The position numbers were made by a program, and so were the translations under genes. Of a stretch of DNA of 27,316 nucleotides, positions 14,691-21,578 are shown in pieces. The stretch lies in contig JALVDQ010000264.1 of the NCBI GenBank assembly GCA_027008885.1, positions 1 through 27,316 of the forward strand, read 5' to 3'. Source of the DNA: Thiotrichaceae bacterium. Lineage in GTDB: Bacteria > Pseudomonadota > Gammaproteobacteria > Thiotrichales > Thiotrichaceae. The stretch's first letter is position 1. Every line of letters begins with the position of its first letter. The notes below the pieces were generated by a model, which saw only the letters and a list, made by a program, of their open reading frames with translations, searched no databases and had not been told where the DNA came from.

Positions 14691-16214
14691 TTAACTACGA
14701 TCTGGCATATTCGCTTTAAACGCGATTTTTTGCCATTTTTGCGGACCACTTTGATGCACTGATTCACCTTTTGAATCAACTGCCACCGTTACCGGCATGT
14801 CTTTAACGGTAAATTCATAAATTGCTTCCATCCCCATCTCTTCAAACGCCAGAACTTTTGCATCAGTAATCGCTTTTGATACCAGATAGGCGGCGCCACC
14901 CACTGCCATTAAATAAACACTCTTATATTTTTTTATGGCGTCAATTGCAGACTTTCCCCGCTCTGCCTTGCCAATCATACCAAGCAAGCCTGTCTGCGCC
15001 AGAATTTGCTCGGTAAATTTATCCATTCGTGTCGATGTTGTTGGGCCTGCTGGTCCCACCACTTCATCTCCCACAGGATCAACTGGTCCAACATAGTAAA
15101 TAAAACGCCCTTTAAGATTAACAGGCAGGTCTTCACCCGCATCGAGCATAGCAGTGATGCGTTTATGCGCGGCATCACGTCCTGTCAGAATCTTTCCTGA
15201 AAGAAGCAATACTTCACCAGGTTTCCAGTTTTGAATATCATCGCGTGTAATCGCATCCAGATTTACCCGTTTTGCCTGTGCACCTGCATCATAGGCAATA
15301 TCTGGCCAGATACTTAAATCAGGTGGCGTGAGTAGTGCTTCTCCGCTTCCATCCAGGGTAAAATGAGCATGCCGGGTTGCCGCGCAGTTTGGAATCATAC
15401 ACACAGGCAAAGAAGCCGCATGGGTTGGGTAATCCAGTATTTTTACATCCAGTACCGTAGTCAAACCACCCAGCCCCTGAGCACCAATGCCAAGACTGTT
15501 AACTTCATCCATAATCTGCAAACGCAGTTCCTCAAGCCGATTTTGTGCACCACGTTCACGCAATTTATGAATATCAATTTCCTGCATCAAGGACTGCTTT
15601 GCCAGTAACGCTGCTTTTTCAGCCGTACCACCGACACCAATTCCCAGCACACCCGGGGGACACCAGCCCGCACCCATTGTCGGCACAGTCTTAACTACCC
15701 AATCCACCAGTGAGTCACTGGGATTAAGCATCACCATTTTTGCCTTGTTTTCTGACCCACCTCCTTTTGCGGCGAGTTGCACTTCAATATGATCACCTGG
15801 CACTATCTGGGTGTGAATAACTGCTGGCGTATTATCGCGCGTGTTTGTTCTGGTACCCAGAGGATCAGACATGACCGAAGCCCGCAAAACATTTTCAGGA
15901 TAAGAATAAGCCTGGCGCACGCCCTCATTCACCATATCCTCAACAGACATCGTGGCATCCTGCCATTGCACATTCATACCAATTTTCAGGAAAACCACCA
16001 CAATGCCGGTATCCTGACACAAGGGTCGATGCCCTTCTGCACTCATACGAGAATTAACCAGAATTTGAGTGATGGCATCTTTGGCAGCAGGAGATTCTTC
16101 CCGTTCCCATGCTGCAGTCATGGCACGAATAAAGTCTTCACCATGGTAATAAGAGATAAATTGAAGTGCCTTGGCAATACTATTGATCAAGTCTGCCTGT
16201 TTAACAGGATTCAT
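14691..16214 (-). CDS. fumA: Fumarate hydratase class I (iron-sulfur, single chain)
   Basis: A 507-residue cytoplasmic enzyme that interconverts fumarate and L-malate in the TCA cycle. Alpha-type domain residues run to about 290 and the beta-type domain about 340-490, fused as in the one-chain class I fumarases. The three cysteines expected to hold the [4Fe-4S] cluster are visible: PLCQDTG (Cys66), AGWCPPG (Cys185) and PNCAATRHAHF (Cys277). The beta domain shows GEVLLLSGKILTGRDAAHKR and VGPAGPTTSTRMDKF. Length matches the 507-residue pseudomonad type. GGAAAG just upstream supports the ATG at 16214. Such oxygen-sensitive enzymes often coexist with a class II FumC, which is not in the window. 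Confidence 0.96.
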   Translation of the reverse strand: MNPVKQADLINSIAKALQFISYYHGEDFIRAMTAAWEREESPAAKDAITQILVNSRMSAEGHRPLCQDTGIVVVFLKIGMNVQWQDATMSVEDMVNEGVRQAYSYPENVLRASVMSDPLGTRTNTRDNTPAVIHTQIVPGDHIEVQLAAKGGGSENKAKMVMLNPSDSLVDWVVKTVPTMGAGWCPPGVLGIGVGGTAEKAALLAKQSLMQEIDIHKLRERGAQNRLEELRLQIMDEVNSLGIGAQGLGGLTTVLDVKILDYPTHAASLPVCMIPNCAATRHAHFTLDGSGEALLTPPDLSIWPDIAYDAGAQAKRVNLDAITRDDIQNWKPGEVLLLSGKILTGRDAAHKRITAMLDAGEDLPVNLKGRFIYYVGPVDPVGDEVVGPAGPTTSTRMDKFTEQILAQTGLLGMIGKAERGKSAIDAIKKYKSVYLMAVGGAAYLVSKAITDAKVLAFEEMGMEAIYEFTVKDMPVTVAVDSKGESVHQSGPQKWQKIAFKANMPDRS

Positions 16215-16342
16215 AGTCTTTCCGCCTGTATTTATTCGATTGATTAAACTGGAAAATTAGAGTGAACTTTTTATACTAATACAGCTCATAATATCAGCAA
16301 TTAGGGACGGCGCAAACGAAACCCACCATTCTTACCTTGCCT

Positions 16343-16405
16343 TTAAGTACCTGAGCAAAATTAATCTAACAAAAATTTTGTTTCTTATTTTTTGATATTC
16401 AAGGC
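16343..16405. repeat. Second copy of the composite repeat, arms fused
   Basis: 16343-16370 is an inverted copy of 11869-11896, and 16370-16405 is an exact 36-bp copy of 12022-12057. Here the two arms abut, whereas in the other locus they are about 125 bp apart and the left arm is flipped. It lies in the 448-bp gap between fumA and the GGDEF-EAL gene. Confidence 0.65.
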
Positions 16406-16492
16406 TTCTGCGTAATAATTGATTGGTTTCAAGCCCTCTACGCTATTCATATTCATTTAAAAAATAAATACAAATGAATAATATTTAAACAA

Positions 16493-16521
16493 TTGACATG
16501 TATTTTGTCTCATATTAGGAT
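16493..16521 (+). promoter_or_regulatory. Predicted sigma-70 promoter of the GGDEF-EAL gene
   Basis: A perfect -35 TTGACA (16493-16498), a 17-bp spacer and the -10-like TAGGAT (16516-16521, 4 of 6 matches) lie in an A/T-rich stretch. The start codon is about 140 bp downstream, which leaves a long leader with two hairpins. Confidence 0.55.
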
Positions 16522-16538
16522 GTCGACAAATCGGGGAA

Positions 16539-16618
16539 GAGTCTGTTAAGACTCGTCATATTACTAAAAAATAATCTAACATATAAAAGTTTCACTGACA
16601 TGGGGATAGAGTCAGTGG
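16539..16618 (+). promoter_or_regulatory. Structured 5' leader of the GGDEF-EAL gene
   Basis: Two perfect hairpins lie in the predicted leader: GAGTCT/AGACTC around a 4-nt loop (about 16539-16554) and CACTGAC/GTCAGTG around an 11-nt loop (about 16594-16618). Neither matches the c-di-GMP riboswitch consensus that I know. The second is followed by T-rich sequence and might attenuate transcription; that is inference. Confidence 0.4.
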
Positions 16619-16662
16619 ATTGTTTTGATAATATTAGTATTATTCAAGAATAAATAATAACC

Positions 16663-18537
16663 ATGGAAACCAGCATTCAGGGTAGTAATCGAATAAAGAA
16701 ATATTCTTTGTTAATCGGGCTAAGTGTGATCATTTCCATAATGATCTCTTCTTTCATTTATTCATCAACACAAATACAAAGCAATAAAGAAGCATTGGAA
16801 GAATTACTCAGGGCGAGATCTGATGGCGAACAGGCACTTAACGGAAAATCAGTCGAAATTTTGAAGCGATCCCAGCTCCTCGTTGAAGAGTTGGGTCAAT
16901 TTCTGACTGAAAACAATCAAAATAACCCTGCACTTAGTTACACACTATTAAAGATTGATCATAACGATAATAGTCTCAACAGAAATATAACAAACAGGCT
17001 GCTTCATCGCATTATTCCCGCTCTGGATCATAATCTTGCACTCATTGAAACCATGAACGATGAACAGTTTTGGGAATCTCAGGAAGCAGCGGGAAAAGCG
17101 TTTAATAATTTTGACGAAACTATTTTCAATATTCAAATATTAAAAATTGTGACTGTTATGGTTACCCTTATTCTGACTTTCTTTATTCTAAAGAATCAGA
17201 AGATGGCTAACCGTAAACTGGCTTATCAGGCAAATACCGATATGCTGACACTGCTTCCAAATCGTAGCAGGCAAATAAAGAATATACAGAATCAAATCAA
17301 GAGCAAGCCAGAGAGCTTTTTTGCGGTAGTGTTTATAGATATTGATTATTTTAAAATTATCAATGACAACTATGGACATGATGTTGGTGACATTATCCTC
17401 AACAAGTTTGCAGCTCAAATTAAAGCACACTTGAACGAGGGAGATATTCTCTCCCGTTTTGGTGGCGATGAGTTTGTATTATTGCTACGCAGCATGAAAT
17501 CAAAAAAACAAACCAAAAAATTTATAAAAAAGCTTTCCTCGGCTTTAGATACTTCCTTTTTGATTGATAACACTGAAATATTTATCACGGCAAGTATTGG
17601 CGTCAGTTTTTATACACCAAACTGCCCGGATGACAAGTGCAATAATCCCAAAATATTACTCAAACATGCTGATATTGCCATGTATTCTGCGAAACAAATC
17701 GGTCGTAACAGTTTTCGCTTTTTCTCACAAGAAACAAAAGACCGCATTGAAACTGAGCACAATATTTGCCATGCCTTGCATACCATTTTAAGAAATAAAG
17801 ATGAACAAAACGAGCTATACCTGAAATATCAGCCATTGTTAAATATAAGAGAAGAAGAGGTAACCGAGTGTGAAGCCCTGATACGCTGGAAAACGATTGA
17901 AGGAGAAATATCTCCTGATGAATTTATTCCTCTTGCAGAAAAAAACAATCTCATAGAGAAAGTGAATTTATTTGTTATAAATCAAGCCTGCCTGCAACAA
18001 TACAAATGGCAACAGAGCAAGCAAAAACCCATGCGGATTAATATCAACCTGTCAGGAAATAAACTTGTGTTCAGCAATTTAATTGCTCGACTAAAGCATA
18101 ACCTGCACAAATACAAGCTTGAACCCTCACTTTTTGGAATTGAGCTAACCGAAAGAACTATTAGCGAAATCTCCAAAGATACTCTCCATGATCTTGAACT
18201 GTTAAGAAAAAATGGCATGAAAATATCTATTGATGACTTTGGTACCGGCTATTCATCTCTAAGCGAACTAAAGAACCTGCCTGTTACCACTTTAAAAATA
18301 GATAAAGCCTTTATCAAGGGATTACCTTACGACAAAAAGGATCATGCTCTTGTCAAAACAATCATTGATTTAGGTCATTCGTTAAACCTGGATATTGTTG
18401 CAGAAGGTGTTGAGAATATCGAACAGCATCTTTTTTTGAAAAAACACTCATGTAATGTCGGACAAGGATATTTCTATCAGAAACCTTTACATGGCGACGG
18501 CATGGAAAACATACAAATGCATCCTGCCATCGCATAG
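16663..18537 (+). CDS. Membrane-bound GGDEF-EAL cyclic-di-GMP enzyme
   Basis: A 624-residue protein. Two membrane helices (about residues 14-36 and 159-176) enclose a periplasmic sensor region of about 120 residues with no family I recognise. The GGDEF domain (about 186-355) has an intact RFGGDEF (267-271) and the phosphate/metal aspartate in FIDIDYFK. Its product-inhibition site is altered: the RxxD position reads NEGD. The EAL domain (about 365-615) keeps EALIRW (404-409), NINLSGN, ELTER, DDFGTGYSS (524-532) and AEGVEN, so both synthesis and breakdown of c-di-GMP look possible. It has its own predicted promoter and ends 3 bp from the convergent secreted-protein gene. No Shine-Dalgarno sequence is obvious at the ATG. 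Confidence 0.93.
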   Translation: METSIQGSNRIKKYSLLIGLSVIISIMISSFIYSSTQIQSNKEALEELLRARSDGEQALNGKSVEILKRSQLLVEELGQFLTENNQNNPALSYTLLKIDHNDNSLNRNITNRLLHRIIPALDHNLALIETMNDEQFWESQEAAGKAFNNFDETIFNIQILKIVTVMVTLILTFFILKNQKMANRKLAYQANTDMLTLLPNRSRQIKNIQNQIKSKPESFFAVVFIDIDYFKIINDNYGHDVGDIILNKFAAQIKAHLNEGDILSRFGGDEFVLLLRSMKSKKQTKKFIKKLSSALDTSFLIDNTEIFITASIGVSFYTPNCPDDKCNNPKILLKHADIAMYSAKQIGRNSFRFFSQETKDRIETEHNICHALHTILRNKDEQNELYLKYQPLLNIREEEVTECEALIRWKTIEGEISPDEFIPLAEKNNLIEKVNLFVINQACLQQYKWQQSKQKPMRININLSGNKLVFSNLIARLKHNLHKYKLEPSLFGIELTERTISEISKDTLHDLELLRKNGMKISIDDFGTGYSSLSELKNLPVTTLKIDKAFIKGLPYDKKDHALVKTIIDLGHSLNLDIVAEGVENIEQHLFLKKHSCNVGQGYFYQKPLHGDGMENIQMHPAIA

Positions 18538-18540
18538 TAA

Positions 18541-19059
18541 TTACTGGCAATACACTTTTTTTATAACCATATTACCCTGATGACGCTTCCAGTAAGAGCT
18601 TTTTGGATTATGGCGTCTAAAGTTTAGTACGGCGTGCCTGCCCTTATGAGAAGTTTTGGAAATGAGGATAGACTTTTTATAACCTTTTGAGCGGCAAAAA
18701 TTATTGGCAATAATCTCCAGCCTACTTGTATCACATCGTTCTGGATCAGATTTTTTCCAGCCAGCACCCAGCACACAGGCATCTATACGCAAGCCGCCCA
18801 CCTTGGGTTGTTTATACTTGCCTACTTTAATAGTAGTTGTACATTTTGGTTGATTATTTCTGAATGAAATTCTTTGAGCCGCGCTCCCACGCTGGTTTCT
18901 TCCCCTTGTACGGTTACATTTTAGATTTGTGGTATTCACAAGTGACTTCACTCCAGCTCTCTTGAATGATGTATCTATAACATCGGCAGAGACAGGGAAC
19001 GCCATATAAAGCATTGAAATAAAAGCAATAATATACAGTATTATTCTGTAGGTTTTCAT
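18541..19059 (-). CDS. Secreted basic six-cysteine protein, paralogue A
   Basis: A 172-residue protein with a signal peptide (cleavage likely after VSA at residue 25). The mature part is strongly basic and has six cysteines (48, 73, 95, 109, 122, 171), matched in order and approximate spacing in paralogue B. The conserved core reads GGLRIDACV.GAGWKK, then RCD, FC.SKG, SHKGRHAVL and YWK. I do not recognise a named family; the FCxSKGY-type core recalls small secreted cysteine-rich proteins. A perfect AAGGAGGT ribosome-binding site lies in the hairpin at 19058-19079. Secretion, charge and paired cysteines would fit an antimicrobial, carbohydrate- or envelope-binding protein, which is inference. 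It is convergent with the GGDEF-EAL gene. Confidence 0.8.
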   Translation of the reverse strand: MKTYRIILYIIAFISMLYMAFPVSADVIDTSFKRAGVKSLVNTTNLKCNRTRGRNQRGSAAQRISFRNNQPKCTTTIKVGKYKQPKVGGLRIDACVLGAGWKKSDPERCDTSRLEIIANNFCRSKGYKKSILISKTSHKGRHAVLNFRRHNPKSSYWKRHQGNMVIKKVYCQ

Positions 19060-19079
19060 AATTACCTCCTTGTAATTAT
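19058..19079 (-). promoter_or_regulatory. Hairpin presenting the Shine-Dalgarno sequence of paralogue A
   Basis: On the minus strand, the perfect 8-bp arms ATAATTAC and GTAATTAT enclose the 6-nt loop AAGGAG. With the first bases of the right arm this gives the full AAGGAGGT ribosome-binding site. The last two bases of the right arm are the A and T of the ATG, so the start codon is partly in the stem. The same 22 bases precede paralogue B. Confidence 0.8.
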
Positions 19080-19105
19080 GTGGGTTAACCTTTTAGAAGT
19101 TGACT

Positions 19106-19307
19106 AGGAGCCTGTCTGAGAACTAGCCCTATAAAAATACAGCTACTATATATAGTAATTTTTAACTAGGTAACCACTACTATATTGATTGAAATTTTTA
19201 AAAACTTAGTTCTCTGACTGACTCCTGGAAATATAAGTCATTGTGAAGAAAATCTGGTCAAATCCAGCTTTTTCACAGTAAGCTCACTATCCCCTGACAA
19301 ATTCTTA
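19106..19307. repeat. MITE-like repeat between the secreted-protein paralogues
   Basis: AGGAGCCTGTCTGAGAACT (19106-19124) and the reverse complement of about 19208-19226 match at roughly 15 of 19 positions, giving an element of about 120 bp with terminal inverted repeats. The following 19242-19307 closely resembles the right half of the repeat at 3521-3679, ending with a degenerate copy of the end motif. It therefore looks like one complete or nested copy inserted between the two genes. No coding capacity. Confidence 0.6.
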
Positions 19308-19352
19308 GATAATAACTACCATAAAATGTTCAATTTTATTTGAGGATCGCAT

Positions 19353-19862
19353 TTAAGGGACAGCACAAACAATAATTTTTATTACATTCTCCCCCTTTTT
19401 TTTCTTCCAGTAAGTATTTTTAGGTTTTCTTTTATTATAAGTCAGGACTGCATGCCTTCCCTTGTGGGATACCTTTATAATCTTTTTAGAGGCAAGTCTA
19501 AAACCTTTTGATTTACAAAATTTAGCTGCAATCAGCAAACGCCGTTTCATGTCACACCGCTGTGTATCAGTCTTTTTCCAGCCAGCCCCATAGACACAGG
19601 CATCTATACGCAAGCCCCCAATACGCGGATCTACAAAGGCTTTGGTTTTACCTCCCGTGGTACATTTTCGTACTCTGCCATAGCTGGTTTTAACTAACTT
19701 TGCCTGTTGGCTTTTATTTCTTCCTTTGGCAGTGCCGACACAATCACTTTTTATAATTCTGGAGTTAAACACCACTTTAGTATAATCAATTGCATAAACG
19801 GGATACGAGAAAATAAATACTAATATAACTATCAAAAAATGAGGTTTTAACAAAAGATTCAT
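19353..19862 (-). CDS. Secreted basic six-cysteine protein, paralogue B
   Basis: A 169-residue protein with a signal peptide (cleavage likely after VYA at residue 24). Its six cysteines (41, 67, 89, 103, 116, 166) match those of paralogue A. Shared blocks are IGGLRIDACVYGAGWKKTD, QRCD, KFCKSKG, VSHKGRHAVL and YWKKKKGENVIK. The mature protein is rich in lysine and arginine. It ends VCAVP where paralogue A ends YCQ. The same perfect Shine-Dalgarno hairpin directly precedes the start (19861-19882). The genes lie 293 bp apart on one strand with a MITE-like repeat between them, so they are a diverged tandem duplication, probably controlled alike. Function unknown. Confidence 0.8.
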   Translation of the reverse strand: MNLLLKPHFLIVILVFIFSYPVYAIDYTKVVFNSRIIKSDCVGTAKGRNKSQQAKLVKTSYGRVRKCTTGGKTKAFVDPRIGGLRIDACVYGAGWKKTDTQRCDMKRRLLIAAKFCKSKGFRLASKKIIKVSHKGRHAVLTYNKRKPKNTYWKKKKGENVIKIIVCAVP

Positions 19863-19882
19863 AATTACCTCCTTGTAATTAT
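19861..19882 (-). promoter_or_regulatory. Hairpin presenting the Shine-Dalgarno sequence of paralogue B
   Basis: The same 22 bases as upstream of paralogue A: arms ATAATTAC and GTAATTAT around the loop AAGGAG, with the right arm running into the ATG. The flanking sequence differs between the two copies, so the hairpin itself seems to be conserved. Confidence 0.8.
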
Positions 19883-20133
19883 GGCTTGTTCCACTTTTAT
19901 TATAGTCTTCTTAAAGTAAAGTGGTATTCAATACTTCATATAGCACTTATTTACAACATTTATATTAGAATTATTAATCTCGCAATTACTACAAATAATA
20001 TCTGTCCGGGCTAAATCCTCATGGCTCACTATTCCCATACAGATTCAAGGCAAAGCAGCTCCAGATTAGGTAAAATTACAGATGAAAAATTTGTGCTCTT
20101 AGGCTACCCTCATATATGTGAAATCAAAGGGCA

Positions 20134-20153
20134 AAAGTCTGCTGGCAGACTTT
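20134..20153 (+). promoter_or_regulatory. Perfect hairpin in the dctP leader
   Basis: AAAGTCTGC and GCAGACTTT form a 9-bp perfect inverted repeat with only TG between, 44 bp upstream of the dctP ATG. At DNA level it is a 20-bp palindrome and so could be an operator; as RNA it is a stable hairpin. The rest of the 315-bp gap (19883-20197) shows no other structure that I can support. Confidence 0.5.
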
Positions 20154-20197
20154 GAAGCAACATCAATCAATTTAGAAAATCCTGGAGGATGGAATTT

Positions 20198-21298
20198 ATG
20201 GATAGACGAGATCTACTAAAAAGCGCTGTTGCAGGCGCAACCACAGTTGCAGCTGCAACTGTAGCCGCACCCGCAATCGCAGCCAAAAAAGACAAAAAGA
20301 TGAAAATCAATATGGTTTCCACCTGGCCTCGTGATTTCCCGGGTCTGGGAACTGGCGCACAGCGTTTTGCCAAGCGCGTCACCGAAATGAGTGGCGGACG
20401 CATGGAAGTCAAATACTATGCTGCTGGAGAACGGGTAAAAGCCTTTGATTCTTTTGATGAAGTTGCATCCGGAAACTCACAAATGTACCACAGCGCCGAG
20501 TATTACTGGAAAGGCAAGCATCCAGGATACGCCTACTTCACATCCGTACCCTTTGGACTCACCTATACCGAAATGAACGCATGGATTCGTTTTGGTGGCG
20601 GACAGGAGCTGTGGGACAAACTCGCTGGCAGCTATGGTCTGAAAGGACTTATGTGTGGAAACACCGGCGTTCAGATGGGTGGCTGGTTCCGCAAGGAAAT
20701 AAACAGCGCGGATGACTTTAAAGGACTTAAAATGCGTATTCCGGGTCTTGGTGGCGATGTGCTTTCCAAACTTGGCGCGTCCCCTGTAACACTGCCTGGT
20801 GGTCAGATTTATGAGAATCTCGTTTCAGGTTCGCTGGATGCAACCGAGTGGGTTGGTCCCTGGAATGACAAGATCATGAAATTCTATGAAGCTGCAAAAT
20901 ATTACTATTACCCAGGAATGCACGAACCTGGCGCCATGCTTGCCCTTGGCATCAACAAGAAATGGTGGGATGGGTTGTCTCCAGCGGACCAGGCAATTAT
21001 TGAGGCTGCCGCATCCATGGAAAATGATGTAATGATGGCTGAGTATAACGCTAAAAACGGCGCATCCTTAAAATCACTACTCAAGGAACATGGCGTTAAA
21101 TTACGCGCATTCAGTGATGATATTTATGACAGCTTTGGCGAAGCCGCTGAAAAAGTCTTTGCGGACGTTAAAAAACATAGCCCGCTTGCCAAGGAAATCC
21201 ATGAAAGTTTTGTCGCTGCGCGTGCCGATATTGGCAGCTGGGCAAAGATTTCAGATCAGGCGTATGTGCAACAACGTAACCGTGTACTGGGTCTTTAA
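20198..21298 (+). CDS. dctP: TRAP transporter substrate-binding protein, TakP-like
   Basis: A 366-residue periplasmic binding protein of the DctP family. The N-terminus MDRRDLLKSAVAGA...PAIAA looks like a Tat-type signal (twin arginine, then an alanine-rich hydrophobic stretch). The mature part closely follows the 2-oxoacid-binding TakP branch: NTGVQMGGWFRKEI, LKMRIPGLGGDVL, DATEWVGPWNDK and AAKYYYYPGMHEPG. TakP proteins bind pyruvate and other 2-oxo acids with a sodium ion. It would hand substrate to the DctQ/DctM permease encoded next. I chose the ATG at 20198 because GGAGG lies 10 bp upstream; the ATG at 20189 is too close to it. The exact ligand cannot be fixed from sequence. Confidence 0.93.
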   Translation: MDRRDLLKSAVAGATTVAAATVAAPAIAAKKDKKMKINMVSTWPRDFPGLGTGAQRFAKRVTEMSGGRMEVKYYAAGERVKAFDSFDEVASGNSQMYHSAEYYWKGKHPGYAYFTSVPFGLTYTEMNAWIRFGGGQELWDKLAGSYGLKGLMCGNTGVQMGGWFRKEINSADDFKGLKMRIPGLGGDVLSKLGASPVTLPGGQIYENLVSGSLDATEWVGPWNDKIMKFYEAAKYYYYPGMHEPGAMLALGINKKWWDGLSPADQAIIEAAASMENDVMMAEYNAKNGASLKSLLKEHGVKLRAFSDDIYDSFGEAAEKVFADVKKHSPLAKEIHESFVAARADIGSWAKISDQAYVQQRNRVLGL

Positions 21299-21350
21299 TG
21301 ATTACTTATCGTTGAGCTGTTAGGCTATTACAATTCAAGTTTTGGAGTTC

Positions 21351-21422
21351 AGACGCGATGGTGCTGGTCAATGTGCAGGTTTGGTGTCGCGTCTTGTCGG
21401 GTTACGCTTAGGCTAACCCGAC
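21351..21422 (+). repeat. Intercistronic hairpins between dctP and dctQ
   Basis: The outer arms AGACGCGA (21351-21358) and TCGCGTCT (21387-21394) are perfect inverted repeats. Next to them GTCGGGTTA/TAACCCGAC (21396-21422) forms a 9-bp perfect stem with a 9-nt loop. The GTCGGGTTACGC...TAACCCGACCTAC pattern resembles a dispersed palindromic element common in proteobacterial genomes. It could stabilise the 3' end of dctP mRNA or reduce read-through into dctQM. Confidence 0.6.
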
Positions 21423-21535
21423 CTACAAAACTACTCAGCGTAAGGTAGTGGCTCGGATCTGCGCATTGAGCAAATCAACAGATTTTATCTACCACCTAAT
21501 CTATTTCGAATAGATCTATGCCCTAAAATATAAAT

Positions 21536-21567
21536 AACCCATCCCCCCCTTTTTTTATATGTTTTTA
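21536..21567 (+). repeat. ACCCATCCCCCC + T/A tract repeat, left of dctQM
   Basis: AACCCATCCCCCC followed by a T run and ATATGTTTTT is a further copy of the core of the 7262-7585 repeats. It ends 12 bp before the dctQ start. An inverted copy lies just after dctM at 25373-25401. Confidence 0.6.
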
Positions 21568-21578
21568 AACAACACATA

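Noticed and set aside
16299..16347. Possible remnant of a third six-cysteine paralogue (minus strand reads ...FVCAVP then stop, like the end of paralogue B)
   Set aside because: The matching stretch TGCGCCGTCCCTAA also occurs as TGCACCGTCCCTAA near 25427-25440 in noncoding DNA, so it is more likely a short repeat; no upstream homology is seen.
16539..16618. c-di-GMP riboswitch in the GGDEF-EAL leader
   Set aside because: The two hairpins do not show the conserved GEMM-type sequence blocks that I know, so only a structured leader is reported.
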